From Streptomyces sp. NBC_00554 (GTDB lineage: Bacteria > Actinomycetota > Actinomycetes > Streptomycetales > Streptomycetaceae), in NCBI RefSeq assembly GCF_041431135.1, contig NZ_CP107799.1, forward strand, positions 9,502,501 to 9,566,500: a DNA stretch of 64,000 nt, given 5' to 3'. Positions 35,747-44,328 of the stretch are shown here, piece by piece. The position numbers and the translations under genes are program-made. The first letter of the stretch is position 1. The number at the start of each line of letters is the position of its first letter. Under the pieces are notes generated by a model. It was not told where the DNA came from, made no database searches, and saw only the letters and a list, made by a program, of their open reading frames with translations.

Positions 35747-36286
35747 TCAGAGCCGGTGCGGCTTGGCCCGGCGGCGCAGGTACCAGGCTCCCGCCACGGT
35801 GCCCGTTGCCACCAGTGCCGCGCCGCCCACCAGGGTGGCGGTGCCGTAGTCCCTGGCCGCTCCACCGAAACCGCCCATGACCCCGAGCGACGGTGTCGCG
35901 GTGGCTCTGGGCGTCGCGGTGGCGGTGGCCGAGACGACGATGGACTGGGTGCCCGCCGTCGTTCCGTCCTGGCAGACCACGATGACGGTATAGGTGCCGG
36001 CACTCACGCTCGACCAGGAAGCAGCCTGACTGGTGCTCGTGCCGGTCAGGGCCACCTGGCGCCCCTGGGCGAAACTTCCCTGTCCACTGGAGAGCAACGA
36101 GGCATTGCCGAAGCTGCTCCCATTGCTCGGACAGGCACTGGTTGTGACCGAAACCGTGGAACCGCTGGTGCTCACGGAGATCCCCGAACCCAGTGCGACG
36201 GCCGACGGAGCGGCCAGGGTGAGCGGAAGCGCAGCGGCGGCGGCCACGGTCAGGCCGGAGCGGAGAAGTAGCTGAGTAGTACGCAT
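35747..36286 (-). CDS. Secreted, C-terminally membrane-anchored Ser/Thr-rich protein
   Basis: 179 residues. Signal peptide at the N-terminus (MRTTQLLLRSGLTVAAAAALPLTL, cleavage near SAVA). The mature part is a small Ser/Thr-rich beta domain with two Cys (ACPSN and VVCQDG) that could form a disulfide. A C-terminal hydrophobic helix (ATLVGGAALVATGTVAGAWYL) with RRRAK after it anchors the protein with its domain outside. ATG 36286 follows GGAGGG by 7 nt. The family is known only as hypothetical Streptomyces cell-surface protein; no function can be given. Confidence 0.75.
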   Translation of the reverse strand: MRTTQLLLRSGLTVAAAAALPLTLAAPSAVALGSGISVSTSGSTVSVTTSACPSNGSSFGNASLLSSGQGSFAQGRQVALTGTSTSQAASWSSVSAGTYTVIVVCQDGTTAGTQSIVVSATATATPRATATPSLGVMGGFGGAARDYGTATLVGGAALVATGTVAGAWYLRRRAKPHRL

Positions 36287-36501
36287 AGGACTGCCCTCCA
36301 GCGGCACGGTTGGCGGTACATCCCATGCGCCGCCGAGGATTGGCAAGGCCCGTGCTGCCTTCAGGTGAGAGCCAACGTGCCTTTGGCCCGGCCCGCATGC
36401 GGACGGGGACCGGGCAGGTGACGGATTCCATCGTCCGGCCGACGCCTGACGGCCTGTCGCCCCACCCGGCCACCGCTCAGGTGCGTCCCGCCGGCGCCGA
36501 A

Positions 36502-37479
36502 CTATCCCTCGGCGCCCGTCGTCACCGTGCGCTCCGGCGAGTACCCGCCCCATGTGCCGTCCGGCAGCTTCGCCCGCATCCGAACCCGGTGCGTGACATC
36601 GGCGTCCCGTCCCACATAGAAGCTGTACGTCGCCTCCTTGCTCGGCGCGGTGCCACCCCAGACGAGCGAGGTCGCCGCTTCCCCGTCCAGATGGATCTGA
36701 TACTCCGTGATCACACCGTCCACGTCCGGCGGAATCCAGGACAGATCGAGGTAGTACGCCCCGTCGGCGAGGTGCGTGGTGGCGCGGAAGTCGGTCGGCG
36801 CGGTGCCCTTTCCGCTGTCGGAACCGGGTGCGGTGGTGAGCCGGACGGTGTCGCTCGCGGCCGAGACGTTGTCCGCCGCGTCGCGCGCCTTCACGGTGAA
36901 GGAGTAGCCGGTGCCGGCCCGCAGCCCGGTCACCACGGTCGCGGTCTGCCCGCCACCCACGCTGTGGATCTTCGAGGCGCCCTGATAGATGTCGTACGAG
37001 GCCACGCCCCGGTCGTCCGTCGACTTCTCCCAGGACAGCTGGACCGACCCGCTCCCGACCGTCTTTCCGCTCGGGCGGCCGGGGCTGGTCGGGGCCCTTT
37101 CGTCGGCCGCGACCGCTGCCGGTGTGGTGGCGCGGACCTGTTTGCTGGGCGGTCCGGGGTTTCCGTCGGCGTTCAGGGCGCGGACATTGAAGACGTACGT
37201 CGTGGACGGCTTGAGCCTGGTGATGTCCACCATGTGGTCGGTACCGGGTACTGCCTTGACCTTTGTCATGCCGCGGTACACCACGTACTCGGTGACCTCC
37301 GGATCCCCGGAAGCCCGGTTCCACATGACGTGCACGCTGGTCGCGCTGCCCGCCGCGGCGGTGACGCCCATCGGTGCCGAGGGCAGCTTTCCGCCCTGGT
37401 CGTCGCTCTGCGCGCCCCATCCACAGGACGTCAGGACGAGCAGCGAGCCGCAGATCAGCGCGTGGGGAACGCGTCGCAC
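36502..37479 (-). CDS. Lipoprotein with three fibronectin type III domains
   Basis: 325 residues from GTG 37479, which has GGAAGG about 7 nt upstream. The signal is short with a lipobox LTSC at residues 16-19, so it is lipid-anchored on the outer face. Three FN3 domains follow, about 33-116, 127-213 and 220-320, each with the typical W/L...Y.V.R or YSF core (TSVHVMWNRASGDPEV, GSVQLSWEKSTDDRG, YLDLSWIPPDVDG). There is no catalytic domain. FN3 arrays on lipoproteins usually act as binding or spacer modules. It is divergent from the chitosanase gene, so a link to cell-surface polysaccharides is possible but unproven. Confidence 0.85.
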   Translation of the reverse strand: MRRVPHALICGSLLVLTSCGWGAQSDDQGGKLPSAPMGVTAAAGSATSVHVMWNRASGDPEVTEYVVYRGMTKVKAVPGTDHMVDITRLKPSTTYVFNVRALNADGNPGPPSKQVRATTPAAVAADERAPTSPGRPSGKTVGSGSVQLSWEKSTDDRGVASYDIYQGASKIHSVGGGQTATVVTGLRAGTGYSFTVKARDAADNVSAASDTVRLTTAPGSDSGKGTAPTDFRATTHLADGAYYLDLSWIPPDVDGVITEYQIHLDGEAATSLVWGGTAPSKEATYSFYVGRDADVTHRVRMRAKLPDGTWGGYSPERTVTTGAEG

Positions 37480-37604
37480 GGTCCTGCCTTCCCTCGACGG
37501 GATTGGTCTGTACCTATTGGACACCGCCGGTGCGATCACATCAAGAGGGCGGTGGCCGTTCGTCGGACCGTCGCGGGGTACGTATGCTGATTCTTGACGC
37601 GGCG

Positions 37605-37633
37605 TGAACTCGCCCCTGTCTCAGGGGAGTTCA
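37605..37633. repeat. 12-bp inverted repeat with 2-nt bulge
   Basis: TGAACTC-GC-CCCTG (37605-37618) pairs with CAGGGGAGTTCA (37622-37633) around TCT. It lies in the 364-bp gap between the FN3 lipoprotein and the chitosanase, 17 nt after a candidate -10 TATGCT (37583-37588). It could be a hairpin in the leader or an operator. I see no convincing gene in the rest of this gap. Confidence 0.5.
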
Positions 37634-37843
37634 TGCCCACGGCGCGGACCGCTGTCGTCGCTGTTCCCGCGCCGGCGAAGGCGGTCGAGTGGCCGGAGCC
37701 GACTGCGGCTCGGGCCCTCGGCCGCACACCGCCTGTCGCGGCGTCCGTGCACCGTCCGGACCCCTCCCAGTGGACGGACCGTCAGATACGCACCAAATTT
37801 GGGCGAGTGACCGTCCATGTCCCCCAGGAGAGGGTCTCTCATC

Positions 37844-38545
37844 GTGCGTGTCCAGTCGCTGACGCTGGCCGTGGCCGGCGCCGCCCTGCTCGCTCCTGCC
37901 CCCGGTTCCGCGGCGCTTCCCACCGCCGCCCGCCCGAGCGCCCCCGTGGCGGTGCATGAGGGGAACGTTCAGGCCGCCGACCTGCTCGCGAAAGTACGCG
38001 GCTGCGTCCAGATCTCGAACGGGCGCTACCGCAGTGACGACGGTGCCCGCGCCGACATCCCGGTGTGTGGAACACGGGGCGCCGTGTTCTGGAAGGCAGA
38101 CATGGACATCGACTGCGACGGCCGCCCCGGCCCGCGGTGCAACAGCCGTACCGACCCGCTCTTCTCCGACGCCACCGCCTACCAGCAGTCCGACGGACAG
38201 CAGCTGGACGCCGAGACCCTCCCGTACATCGTCGTCCCCGGCGTCAGCAGCATCTGGAACCACCGCGACCACGACGTCCGCGCCGGTTCGGTGGCCGCCG
38301 TGATCTACCGGGACCGCGTCCAGTACGCGGTCGTCGGCGACATCGGCCCGCGCCACATCATCGGCGAGGCCTCGTACGCCACCGCCAGAGGCCTCGGTAT
38401 CCGCCCCGATCCGATCCGCGGCGGGACGGGCTCGGGGGTCACCTACCTGGTGTTCAAGGACTCCCGGGTCTCGCCCATCGAGAGTCACCGGGCAGCGGTG
38501 ACGCTGGGGGAGAGCCTGGCGCGCAAGTTCGTCAAGGAGAACTGA
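37844..38545 (+). CDS. Secreted chitosanase, GH75 family
   Basis: 233 residues with a Sec signal (MRVQSLTLAVAGAALLAPAPGSAA). The mature part matches the fungal/Streptomyces GH75 chitosanase domain: VFWKADMDIDCDGRPG with catalytic-region Asp residues, ALPYIVVP-like strand (ETLPYIVVPG) and YAVVGDIGPRHIIGEAS. It should hydrolyse chitosan outside the cell. GTG 37844 is preferred because AGGAGAGGG is 9 nt upstream; ATG 37817 would add nine residues in front of the signal. Four Cys in the mature protein suggest disulfides. Downstream is the convergent dhaM gene, 24 nt away. Confidence 0.88.
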   Translation: MRVQSLTLAVAGAALLAPAPGSAALPTAARPSAPVAVHEGNVQAADLLAKVRGCVQISNGRYRSDDGARADIPVCGTRGAVFWKADMDIDCDGRPGPRCNSRTDPLFSDATAYQQSDGQQLDAETLPYIVVPGVSSIWNHRDHDVRAGSVAAVIYRDRVQYAVVGDIGPRHIIGEASYATARGLGIRPDPIRGGTGSGVTYLVFKDSRVSPIESHRAAVTLGESLARKFVKEN

Positions 38546-38569
38546 GCCGCCTCTCCCGGCGGGCCGAGA

Positions 38570-39004
38570 TCATTCCTTCCGGTACGAGTACGCCTCCGCC
38601 GCGGCCGCCTCCACCGCGGCGAGGTCCGCACCCGCCGAGGCGGTGACGACCGCGGCCACCGCGCCCTCGACGAAGGGCGCATCCACCAGTCGGGTGTTCT
38701 CCGGGAGCTCGTCACCCTCGGCGAGCAGCGCCTTCACGGTGAGGACCGCGCTGCCGAGATCGGTGAGGACGGCGACCCCGACGCCGCGGTCCGCGGAGGC
38801 GGCCGCGGCGGAGATCAGCTCGGCGCTCGTGCCGAGGCCGCCGTCCATCGTGCCGCCCGCCGGGACGACGGGAGCCGTCGTGCCGCCGCCCGCGAGCCCC
38901 GTCGCCAGCTCGGCGACGGAGGCGGCGACGGCGGCACTGTGCGACACGAGCACGATGCCGACGAGCTGCTTGCGGGCGCCGGCGGAGCCTGCTGCCTCAC
39001 TCAC
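38570..39004 (-). CDS. dhaM: Dihydroxyacetone kinase phosphotransfer subunit DhaM (EIIA-DHA only)
   Basis: 144 residues, only the EIIA-Man-like domain. VGIVLVSHSAAVA contains the phosphate-accepting His22, followed by GTMDGGLGTSAELI and a Pro-free C-terminal part. E. coli DhaM also carries HPr and EI domains; here they are absent, so the protein must use the general PTS HPr and EI. It phosphorylates ADP bound to DhaL. Start 39004 overlaps the end of dhaL by 8 nt. Last gene of the leftward dhaKLM operon. Confidence 0.88.
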   Translation of the reverse strand: MSEAAGSAGARKQLVGIVLVSHSAAVAASVAELATGLAGGGTTAPVVPAGGTMDGGLGTSAELISAAAASADRGVGVAVLTDLGSAVLTVKALLAEGDELPENTRLVDAPFVEGAVAAVVTASAGADLAAVEAAAAEAYSYRKE

Positions 39005-39596
39005 CGGCCGCCTCCTCCAACGCGGCGATCAGCAGGGCGGAGGACGTGGCACCGGGATCCTGGTGCCCGATGCTGCGCTCGCCCAGATAGCTCGCCCTGC
39101 CCTTGCGGGCCTGCAGCGGGATCGTCGCGGCGGCGCCCTCCTCGGCGGCGGCCCTCGCTGCGGCGAAGGAGCCGGAGAGCGCGTCGACGGCGGGCACCAG
39201 TGCGTCGATCATGGTCTTGTCGCCGGGCGCGGCTCCGCCCAGCGCCATCACCGCGTCCACGCCCGCGCGCAACGCGTCGGCGAACTGCTCCTCGGTGACC
39301 TCCGCTGCATCCCCGAGCGCCTTGCCGGTACGGCGCAGCAGGGTGCCGTACAACGGTCCGGACGCGCCGCCGACCGTCGAGATCAGCTGCCGTCCGGCGA
39401 GCATGAGGACGGCGCCCGGCGTGTCCGGGGCCTCCTTCTCCAGCGTGGCCACCACGGCGGTGAACCCGCGCTTCAGATTGCTGCCGTGGTCGGCGTCACC
39501 GATCGGCGAGTCCAGGTCGGTGAGCCGTTCCGCCTCGCGGTCCACGGAGGCGGCGGTGACCGTCATCCAACGGCGGAAGAAATCGGCGTCGAGCAC
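38997..39596 (-). CDS. dhaL: Dihydroxyacetone kinase ADP-binding subunit DhaL
   Basis: 199 residues. GDADHGSNLKRG (33-44) carries the Mg/ADP-binding Asp residues, GGASGPLYGTLL is the phosphate loop and GDKTMIDAL the second conserved block. DhaL holds ADP as a cofactor, receives phosphate from DhaM and passes it to dihydroxyacetone on DhaK. GTG 39596 is chosen because AAGGAGA lies 5 nt upstream and homologues begin at the xDADFFRRW helix. It lies 47 nt after dhaK and overlaps dhaM. Confidence 0.92.
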   Translation of the reverse strand: MLDADFFRRWMTVTAASVDREAERLTDLDSPIGDADHGSNLKRGFTAVVATLEKEAPDTPGAVLMLAGRQLISTVGGASGPLYGTLLRRTGKALGDAAEVTEEQFADALRAGVDAVMALGGAAPGDKTMIDALVPAVDALSGSFAAARAAAEEGAAATIPLQARKGRASYLGERSIGHQDPGATSSALLIAALEEAAGE

Positions 39597-39643
39597 GGAA
39601 TCTCCTTGCGTGGTACGAACGTTGACCGGATGCGGAGCTGGTT

Positions 39644-40636
39644 TCAGACGCCCCAGCGCAGGCCCGGTGTCTTCACCGGCGCGTTCCACAGCCGCAGCAG
39701 CTCCTCGTCGACCTGGCACAGGGTCACCGAGGCGCCGGCCATGTCGAGCGAGGTGACGTAGTTGCCCACGAGGGTGTGCGCCACGACGACACCGCGCTCG
39801 GTCAGCACCCGCTGCACCTCCGCGTTGAAGCCGTACAGCTCCAGGAGCGGCGTCGCACCCATGCCGTTGACCAGGACCAGCACGGGATTGCGCGGGTCGA
39901 GGTCCTCCAGGATCGCCTGCACCGAGAAGTCGGCGATCTCCCGCGAGGTCATCATCGCGCGCCGCTCCCGGCCCGGCTCGCCGTGGATGCCGACACCCAG
40001 TTCCAGTTCCCCGGGCGGCAGGTCGAATGTGGGGCTGCCCTTGGCCGGAGTGGTGCAGGCGCTGAGGGCGACCCCGAAACTGCGGGAGCTCTCGTTGACC
40101 TGGCGGGCCAGCGCCTCGACCCGCTCCAGCGGCGCGCCCTCCTCGGCGGCGGCGCCCGCGATCTTCTCCACGTACAGCGTGGCGCCCGTGCCGCGCCGCC
40201 CGGCCGTGTAGAGGCTGTCGGTGACGGCGACGTCATCATTGACGAGGACCTTGGCGATCCGGATGCCCTCGTCCTCGGCGAGCTCGGCCGCCATGTCGAA
40301 GTTGAGCACGTCACCCGTGTAGTTCTTCACGATGAACAGCACACCCGCGCCGCTGTTCACGGCGGCCGCGGCCCGCAGCATCTGGTCCGGCACCGGCGAT
40401 GTGAATACCTCGCCGGGACAGGCCGCCGACAGCATCCCGGGACCCACGAAACCGCCGTGCAGCGGCTCGTGCCCCGAGCCGCCGCCGGACACCAGGCCCA
40501 CCCTTCCGGCCACGGGAGCGTCCCGCCGTACGATCACCCGGTTCTCGACATCCACCGTCAGCTCCGGATGCGCTGCCGCCATACCCCGCAGAGCGTCCGC
40601 GACCACCGTCTCCGCCACGTTGATGAGCATCTTCAT
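39644..40636 (-). CDS. dhaK: Dihydroxyacetone kinase substrate-binding subunit DhaK
   Basis: 330 residues, usual DhaK length. GGGSGHEPLHGGFVG contains His56, and His218 in GVGIHGEPG is the residue that forms the hemiaminal with dihydroxyacetone; both numbers agree with E. coli DhaK. KNYTGDVLNFDMA gives the catalytic Asp region. The complex feeds dihydroxyacetone phosphate into glycolysis in the cytoplasm. ATG 40636 follows AGGAGG by about 5 nt. First gene of dhaKLM; an 8-bp inverted repeat lies 32 nt upstream of the start. Confidence 0.95.
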   Translation of the reverse strand: MKMLINVAETVVADALRGMAAAHPELTVDVENRVIVRRDAPVAGRVGLVSGGGSGHEPLHGGFVGPGMLSAACPGEVFTSPVPDQMLRAAAAVNSGAGVLFIVKNYTGDVLNFDMAAELAEDEGIRIAKVLVNDDVAVTDSLYTAGRRGTGATLYVEKIAGAAAEEGAPLERVEALARQVNESSRSFGVALSACTTPAKGSPTFDLPPGELELGVGIHGEPGRERRAMMTSREIADFSVQAILEDLDPRNPVLVLVNGMGATPLLELYGFNAEVQRVLTERGVVVAHTLVGNYVTSLDMAGASVTLCQVDEELLRLWNAPVKTPGLRWGV

Positions 40637-40667
40637 GGGTACCTCCTGGTGACACTAGCAGGTGAGT

Positions 40668-40695
40668 CCCTGACCTGCGCCTTTGCTGGTCAGGG
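40668..40695. promoter_or_regulatory. 8-bp inverted repeat upstream of dhaK
   Basis: CCCTGACC (40668-40675) and GGTCAGGG (40688-40695) flank a 12-nt spacer, 32 nt before the dhaK start. It could be an operator or a leader hairpin. Confidence 0.4.
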
Positions 40696-41178
40696 TGGGT
40701 TACGTCAGTCGTCGATCTTGGCGGTCCATGGTGGTCGGAAGCGGGTTCTGGCGGGGCTGATGCTGACCCAATGCTGACTTTGGTGACGAGTCGTCAGGTT
40801 TCTGGGGCTGGTCGGACGAGGGCCGGCGGGAGCCCATCTGTGGAAAGTATCGACCTTGCGGCAGTGAAGGTCACGGGCTTGGACGCTCATGGGCGTACCA
40901 GGCTGCCTGGGACTGCTCTGTTGGTGTCATATCACTTGGCATGATCGTTCTCGCTCTGGTCAGGTGGCCCAAGTGTGGGCCAGGCTTCGCAGCCCGGTCC
41001 TCGACGAGATCGGCTGATCATGTCCGACTCCCGTGCCTGATCCGGGTCGGTCTGGCGATGGCCGAGTTCGGCTATCCCACAGCAACGGCTTCGCAGGCTT
41101 CATGAAGGGCCCTCGCCGACTGGATCCGAGGCGATGATCCGATAGGGCGGAAGCGACCTGTAAGTGGAAGATGGTCAT
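40696..41178. other. Intergenic stretch without a supported gene
   Basis: No open frame here has homology I recognise. Short frames such as 40705-40890 (leftward, 61 codons) have atypical codon bias. GC content is lower than in the flanking genes. Together with the AraC pseudogene next to it this looks like decayed DNA at the left edge of the 41-59 kb island. Confidence 0.5.
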
Positions 41179-42022
41179 ATGGCGGTTTCGCGTATCAAGC
41201 CACACTTGCGACTCCTCTCCAGTAGTGCGCTGTCGCTGGACGAGGCCGTGGTCGAGCGGACCGTACAGCGGGAGACGGCGGCGCTGGACACGGCCCCGCC
41301 GGACAAGGCTCTGTCCAGCACGTGATCGCCCTGCAGTCGGGGCTCGCGGCCGGGCTGCGCTGCTCGGACGGTGTACGGCTGCGACGCGAGCGCTTCTGTG
41401 TCGCTGGGAAGAAGACGTCGAACTGATGATGCTGGCCATCGACCCCGCCTGGATGAAACAGCTGGCGGCGGAGAGCGACGTACGGGGAGAGGCGGAGCTG
41501 GCAGCGCGATTCCACTTCGACGATCCGCTGCTGGCGTTGCTCGTGGAGCGGTTGGTTCTGGAGTACGAGCAGCCGGGTCCGGCCGACTCGCTCTACACCC
41601 AGTCTCTGATGCAGGCGGTCGGCGCGCACCTGGTTCGCACCTGTGCGGTGTACGGTGCCGGACAGGCCGGGCCCAAGGCGCGGGCGGGCGAGCTGTCGCC
41701 GCGGCGGCTGGCGGCGGTGATCGACTACATGCAGGCCGACCTCGGGTCGAAGGTGACTCTGGAGTAGCTGGCCGCCGCAGCGGGTGTGAGCACCTCGCAT
41801 CTGACCCGGATGTTTCGCGCGGCCACCGGCCAGGCCCCCTATCAGTACCTGATGCGGCAGCGCCTGGAGTGTGCGCGGCGGGCCCTGCTGTATGGCGACG
41901 CCCCGATCGCGGCGGTCGCCCTGGCGGCGGGTTTCGCCGACCAGAGCCATCTGACCAGAACGATGCGGCGGCATCTGAACGTGACGCCGAGCATTCTGCG
42001 CGCGGCGCGCGAGGCCGGGTGA
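41179..42022 (+). pseudogene. AraC-family regulator, inactivated by frameshifts and an amber codon
   Basis: Three pieces of one AraC gene are readable. From ATG 41179 (LRLLSSSALSLDEAVVER) the frame closes at a TGA near 41325, but the next frame continues in the same sense (QHVIALQSGLAAGLRCSDG). A second shift leads to WEEDVELMMLAIDPAWMKQ from about 41400. That frame runs to TAG at 41765-41767, then continues in frame as LAAAAGVSTSHLTRMFRAATG and DQSHLTRTMRRHLNVTPS, the two HTH motifs of the AraC domain, to 42022. The amber codon stands where Gln (CAG) is expected. The DNA-binding part is thus cut from the sensor part. It precedes the alpha/beta hydrolase gene it probably once controlled. Confidence 0.82.
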
Positions 42023-42147
42023 CCTTCGGGGCACCTGAGGAGCGGATCGTTCCAGAACGGCAGGATTGTTCAAGATTCGTGTGAGGGGAGGCTCAGTGTG
42101 GTGACTGCTGCCGAGCCTGGCAGCAGTGACGGAGAGGGTGAAGACTG

Positions 42148-43068
42148 ATGGCTGCAGAGAACGTGGATGAACTCGTCAAGAACCTCGCGAATACCTTCGG
42201 GCGCCCGATCCGCTCGCCGACCCTGCACTGGCCGGACGAGTACGGCCTGGAGTACGAGAACGTGACCTTCCCGTCCTTGGACGGGGTACCGCTTGATGCA
42301 TGGTTCATCCCCTGCAAGGGGTCGGACAAGATCGTCGTCTGCAACCACCCGATCTGGTTCAACCGGTACGGCCTTGCCTCCCAACTGGAGCCGTGGAAGC
42401 AGATCGGCGGCGCCGGCGGCAACGACTTCGAAGTCAACTTCATGCCGGACTACAAGCACCTCCACGACGCCGGGTACAACGTCCTGACCTACGACATGCG
42501 CAACTTCGGCCACAGCGGCATCGGCAACGGCGGACTCGGCTCCAACGGCATTTTCGAGTCCCGCGACGTCGTCGGCTCCCTGCGCTACGTCAAGTCCCGC
42601 GAGGACACCAGGAACATGACGGTCGGCCTGTTCAGCCGCTGCTGCGGCGGCAACGCCACCTACATCGCCATGACCAACCACCCGGAGTACTTCCGGGACG
42701 TGCGCTGCATGGTCAACCCGCAGCCGGTCTCACTGCGCCCGTTCTACGAGCGGATCACCGAAATCCTCGGCATCGAGGACCACTTCGACGCCATAGACCG
42801 CGAAATCCAGCTGATCACCAGCTTCCGGATCGACGACATGTCCCCCGTCGAGTACGCCAAGAACTGCCACGTGCCCACCTTCGTCGCCCAGGTTCACGAC
42901 GACGCTCTCACCAAGCCCGGCGACGTCCAGACGATCTTCGACAACATCCCCACCGAGGAGAAGAAACTGCACTGGATCCACGGCACCACCCGCCGCTGGG
43001 ACGGCTACCTCTTCTTCCCCAACAACCCGGACCCGCTCATCGAATGGTTCGACAAGTACATGAACTGA
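42148..43068 (+). CDS. Alpha/beta hydrolase with a probable Cys nucleophile
   Basis: 306 residues, alpha/beta-hydrolase fold of the DLH/UPF0227-like kind with a long N-terminal extension. The oxyanion side is NHPIWFNRYG. The nucleophile elbow reads GLFSRCCGGN (160-169). Aligning to the usual G-x-S-x-G-G puts Cys165 at the Ser position, as in dienelactone hydrolase. The acid is likely Asp in QVHDDALT and the base His in LHWIHGTTRR. Start 42148 has GGAGAGGG about 9 nt upstream. It lies 126 nt after the AraC pseudogene in the same direction. Substrate unknown; an ester or lactone would fit the neighbourhood. Confidence 0.78.
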   Translation: MAAENVDELVKNLANTFGRPIRSPTLHWPDEYGLEYENVTFPSLDGVPLDAWFIPCKGSDKIVVCNHPIWFNRYGLASQLEPWKQIGGAGGNDFEVNFMPDYKHLHDAGYNVLTYDMRNFGHSGIGNGGLGSNGIFESRDVVGSLRYVKSREDTRNMTVGLFSRCCGGNATYIAMTNHPEYFRDVRCMVNPQPVSLRPFYERITEILGIEDHFDAIDREIQLITSFRIDDMSPVEYAKNCHVPTFVAQVHDDALTKPGDVQTIFDNIPTEEKKLHWIHGTTRRWDGYLFFPNNPDPLIEWFDKYMN

Positions 43069-43278
43069 GCGCCACCCCGTTGGGTCCTCCGGTCGTGGGC
43101 GGGCAGGGGCGGGTTCGCTGCTCAGGTGGCAGGTCGGGGCAGGGCGGGCGAATGCGGCCGTGAGCTGGTGCCGCCAGGGCCAGGTGGTGTTGTCGGAGAT
43201 CTCCAGTCGATGTTGCGGGCCGAGGTCCTGATGAAGGCTGCGGACAGGAACGCTCCCGCCCCGTGGCCGTGCCGCCGC

Positions 43279-44328
43279 CTACGCCCGCCCGATCACGCGC
43301 AGCTCGCGAAGGGCCTTCGCGACCAGGACCGGGACCGCCGCGCCGGCGCCTTCGTAGCCCTCGCTCACTGTCTGGCCGCCGAGATACCGGGCGTGGACGC
43401 CTTCGAGGATCACGGCGAGTTTCATCGCGCTGAAGGCCATGTAGAACGGCAGGAGGCTCAGGTCCCGGCCGGTCAACCATTCGTACTTCTCGGCCACTTC
43501 GTAACTGGCGGGGAAGCCCTGCTGCGTAGTGACACCCACCGCGACGGGAATCAGCTCGCGGTCCGCGTCGTCGTGGTCGTGCCAGTAGGTCAGCGTCATG
43601 GCCAGATCGGCCAACGGGTCGCCCAGCGTGGAAAGTTCCCAGTCGAGGACGCCCGCGATGCGGGGCGGGCCGCTCAGGTCGACGATGGTGTTGTCGAGGC
43701 GGTAGTCGCCGTGCACGATCGAGGCGTCGGAGCTCTCCGGCACGTGGTCGGAGAGTCGGTTCAGGAGTACGTCCATGTCCGGGAGTTCGCGCGTGTGCGA
43801 GCGGCGCCACTGCTCGCCCCACCGGGAGACCTGGCGCGCGCAGTAGCCGTGTGGCCGTCCGAAGTCCGCCAGGCCGACGCTCGAAGGGTCGATGCTGTGC
43901 AGGTCCGCGAGGGTGTGCACCAGACCGTCGGCCAGCGCCGAGCGCGCCTCGGGGCTGAGCCCGGCGGTGTCCTCCGCCGTGCGTATGACCGCCCCGGGCA
44001 CCTCGGCCATGACGTAGAAGGGACAGCCGAGGACATCGGGGTCCGTGCAGAGCGCAAGCGTCCGGGGCACGGGCACAGCGGTCCCCGCGAGCGCGGTCTG
44101 GACGCGGTACTCACGCTTCATGTCGTGCGCACTGGGGAGCACTTGGCCGAGCGGCGGCCGTCGGAGGATGACGGTTCCGTGGGGGAGGCGCAGCCGGTAG
44201 GTGATGTTCGACAGCCCGCCGGAGATCAGCTCGGCCTGCCAAGGACCGCCGTCCAGCAGATCCGGCAGCGTTTCCTGAAGCCACTTCTCGATGTTCGCGG
44301 CGGGCAGGCCGGGTAGATCGGTGCTCAT
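43279..44328 (-). CDS. Phosphotransferase-family protein (APH fold), acyl-CoA dehydrogenase-associated
   Basis: 349 residues, aminoglycoside-phosphotransferase/choline-kinase fold. The Brenner-type loop HGDYRLDN (His206, Asp208, Asn213) and the metal-binding DWE (Asp229) are present, so it should be an active kinase. This subgroup is commonly coded next to acyl-CoA dehydrogenases (ACAD10/11-like) and phosphorylates a hydroxyacyl-CoA before elimination, in contrast with antibiotic resistance. Here its start overlaps the dehydrogenase stop as ATGA, which supports that role. Last gene of the SDR-ACAD-kinase operon. Confidence 0.88.
   Translation of the reverse strand: MSTDLPGLPAANIEKWLQETLPDLLDGGPWQAELISGGLSNITYRLRLPHGTVILRRPPLGQVLPSAHDMKREYRVQTALAGTAVPVPRTLALCTDPDVLGCPFYVMAEVPGAVIRTAEDTAGLSPEARSALADGLVHTLADLHSIDPSSVGLADFGRPHGYCARQVSRWGEQWRRSHTRELPDMDVLLNRLSDHVPESSDASIVHGDYRLDNTIVDLSGPPRIAGVLDWELSTLGDPLADLAMTLTYWHDHDDADRELIPVAVGVTTQQGFPASYEVAEKYEWLTGRDLSLLPFYMAFSAMKLAVILEGVHARYLGGQTVSEGYEGAGAAVPVLVAKALRELRVIGRA

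Noticed and set aside
37594..37959. Small plus-strand open frame before the chitosanase, with TTG start 6 nt after TATGCT
   Set aside because: The translation is Arg/Pro/Ala-rich without recognisable domain, runs into the chitosanase gene and lacks support besides the -10-like hexamer.
40705..40890. 61-codon minus-strand frame, possibly the end of an integrase
   Set aside because: No Arg-His-Arg-Tyr motif, no attachment-site repeat and atypical codon use.
43069..43278. Possible gene remnant between the alpha/beta hydrolase and the phosphotransferase
   Set aside because: No frame shows a recognisable domain on either strand; treated as plain intergenic sequence.
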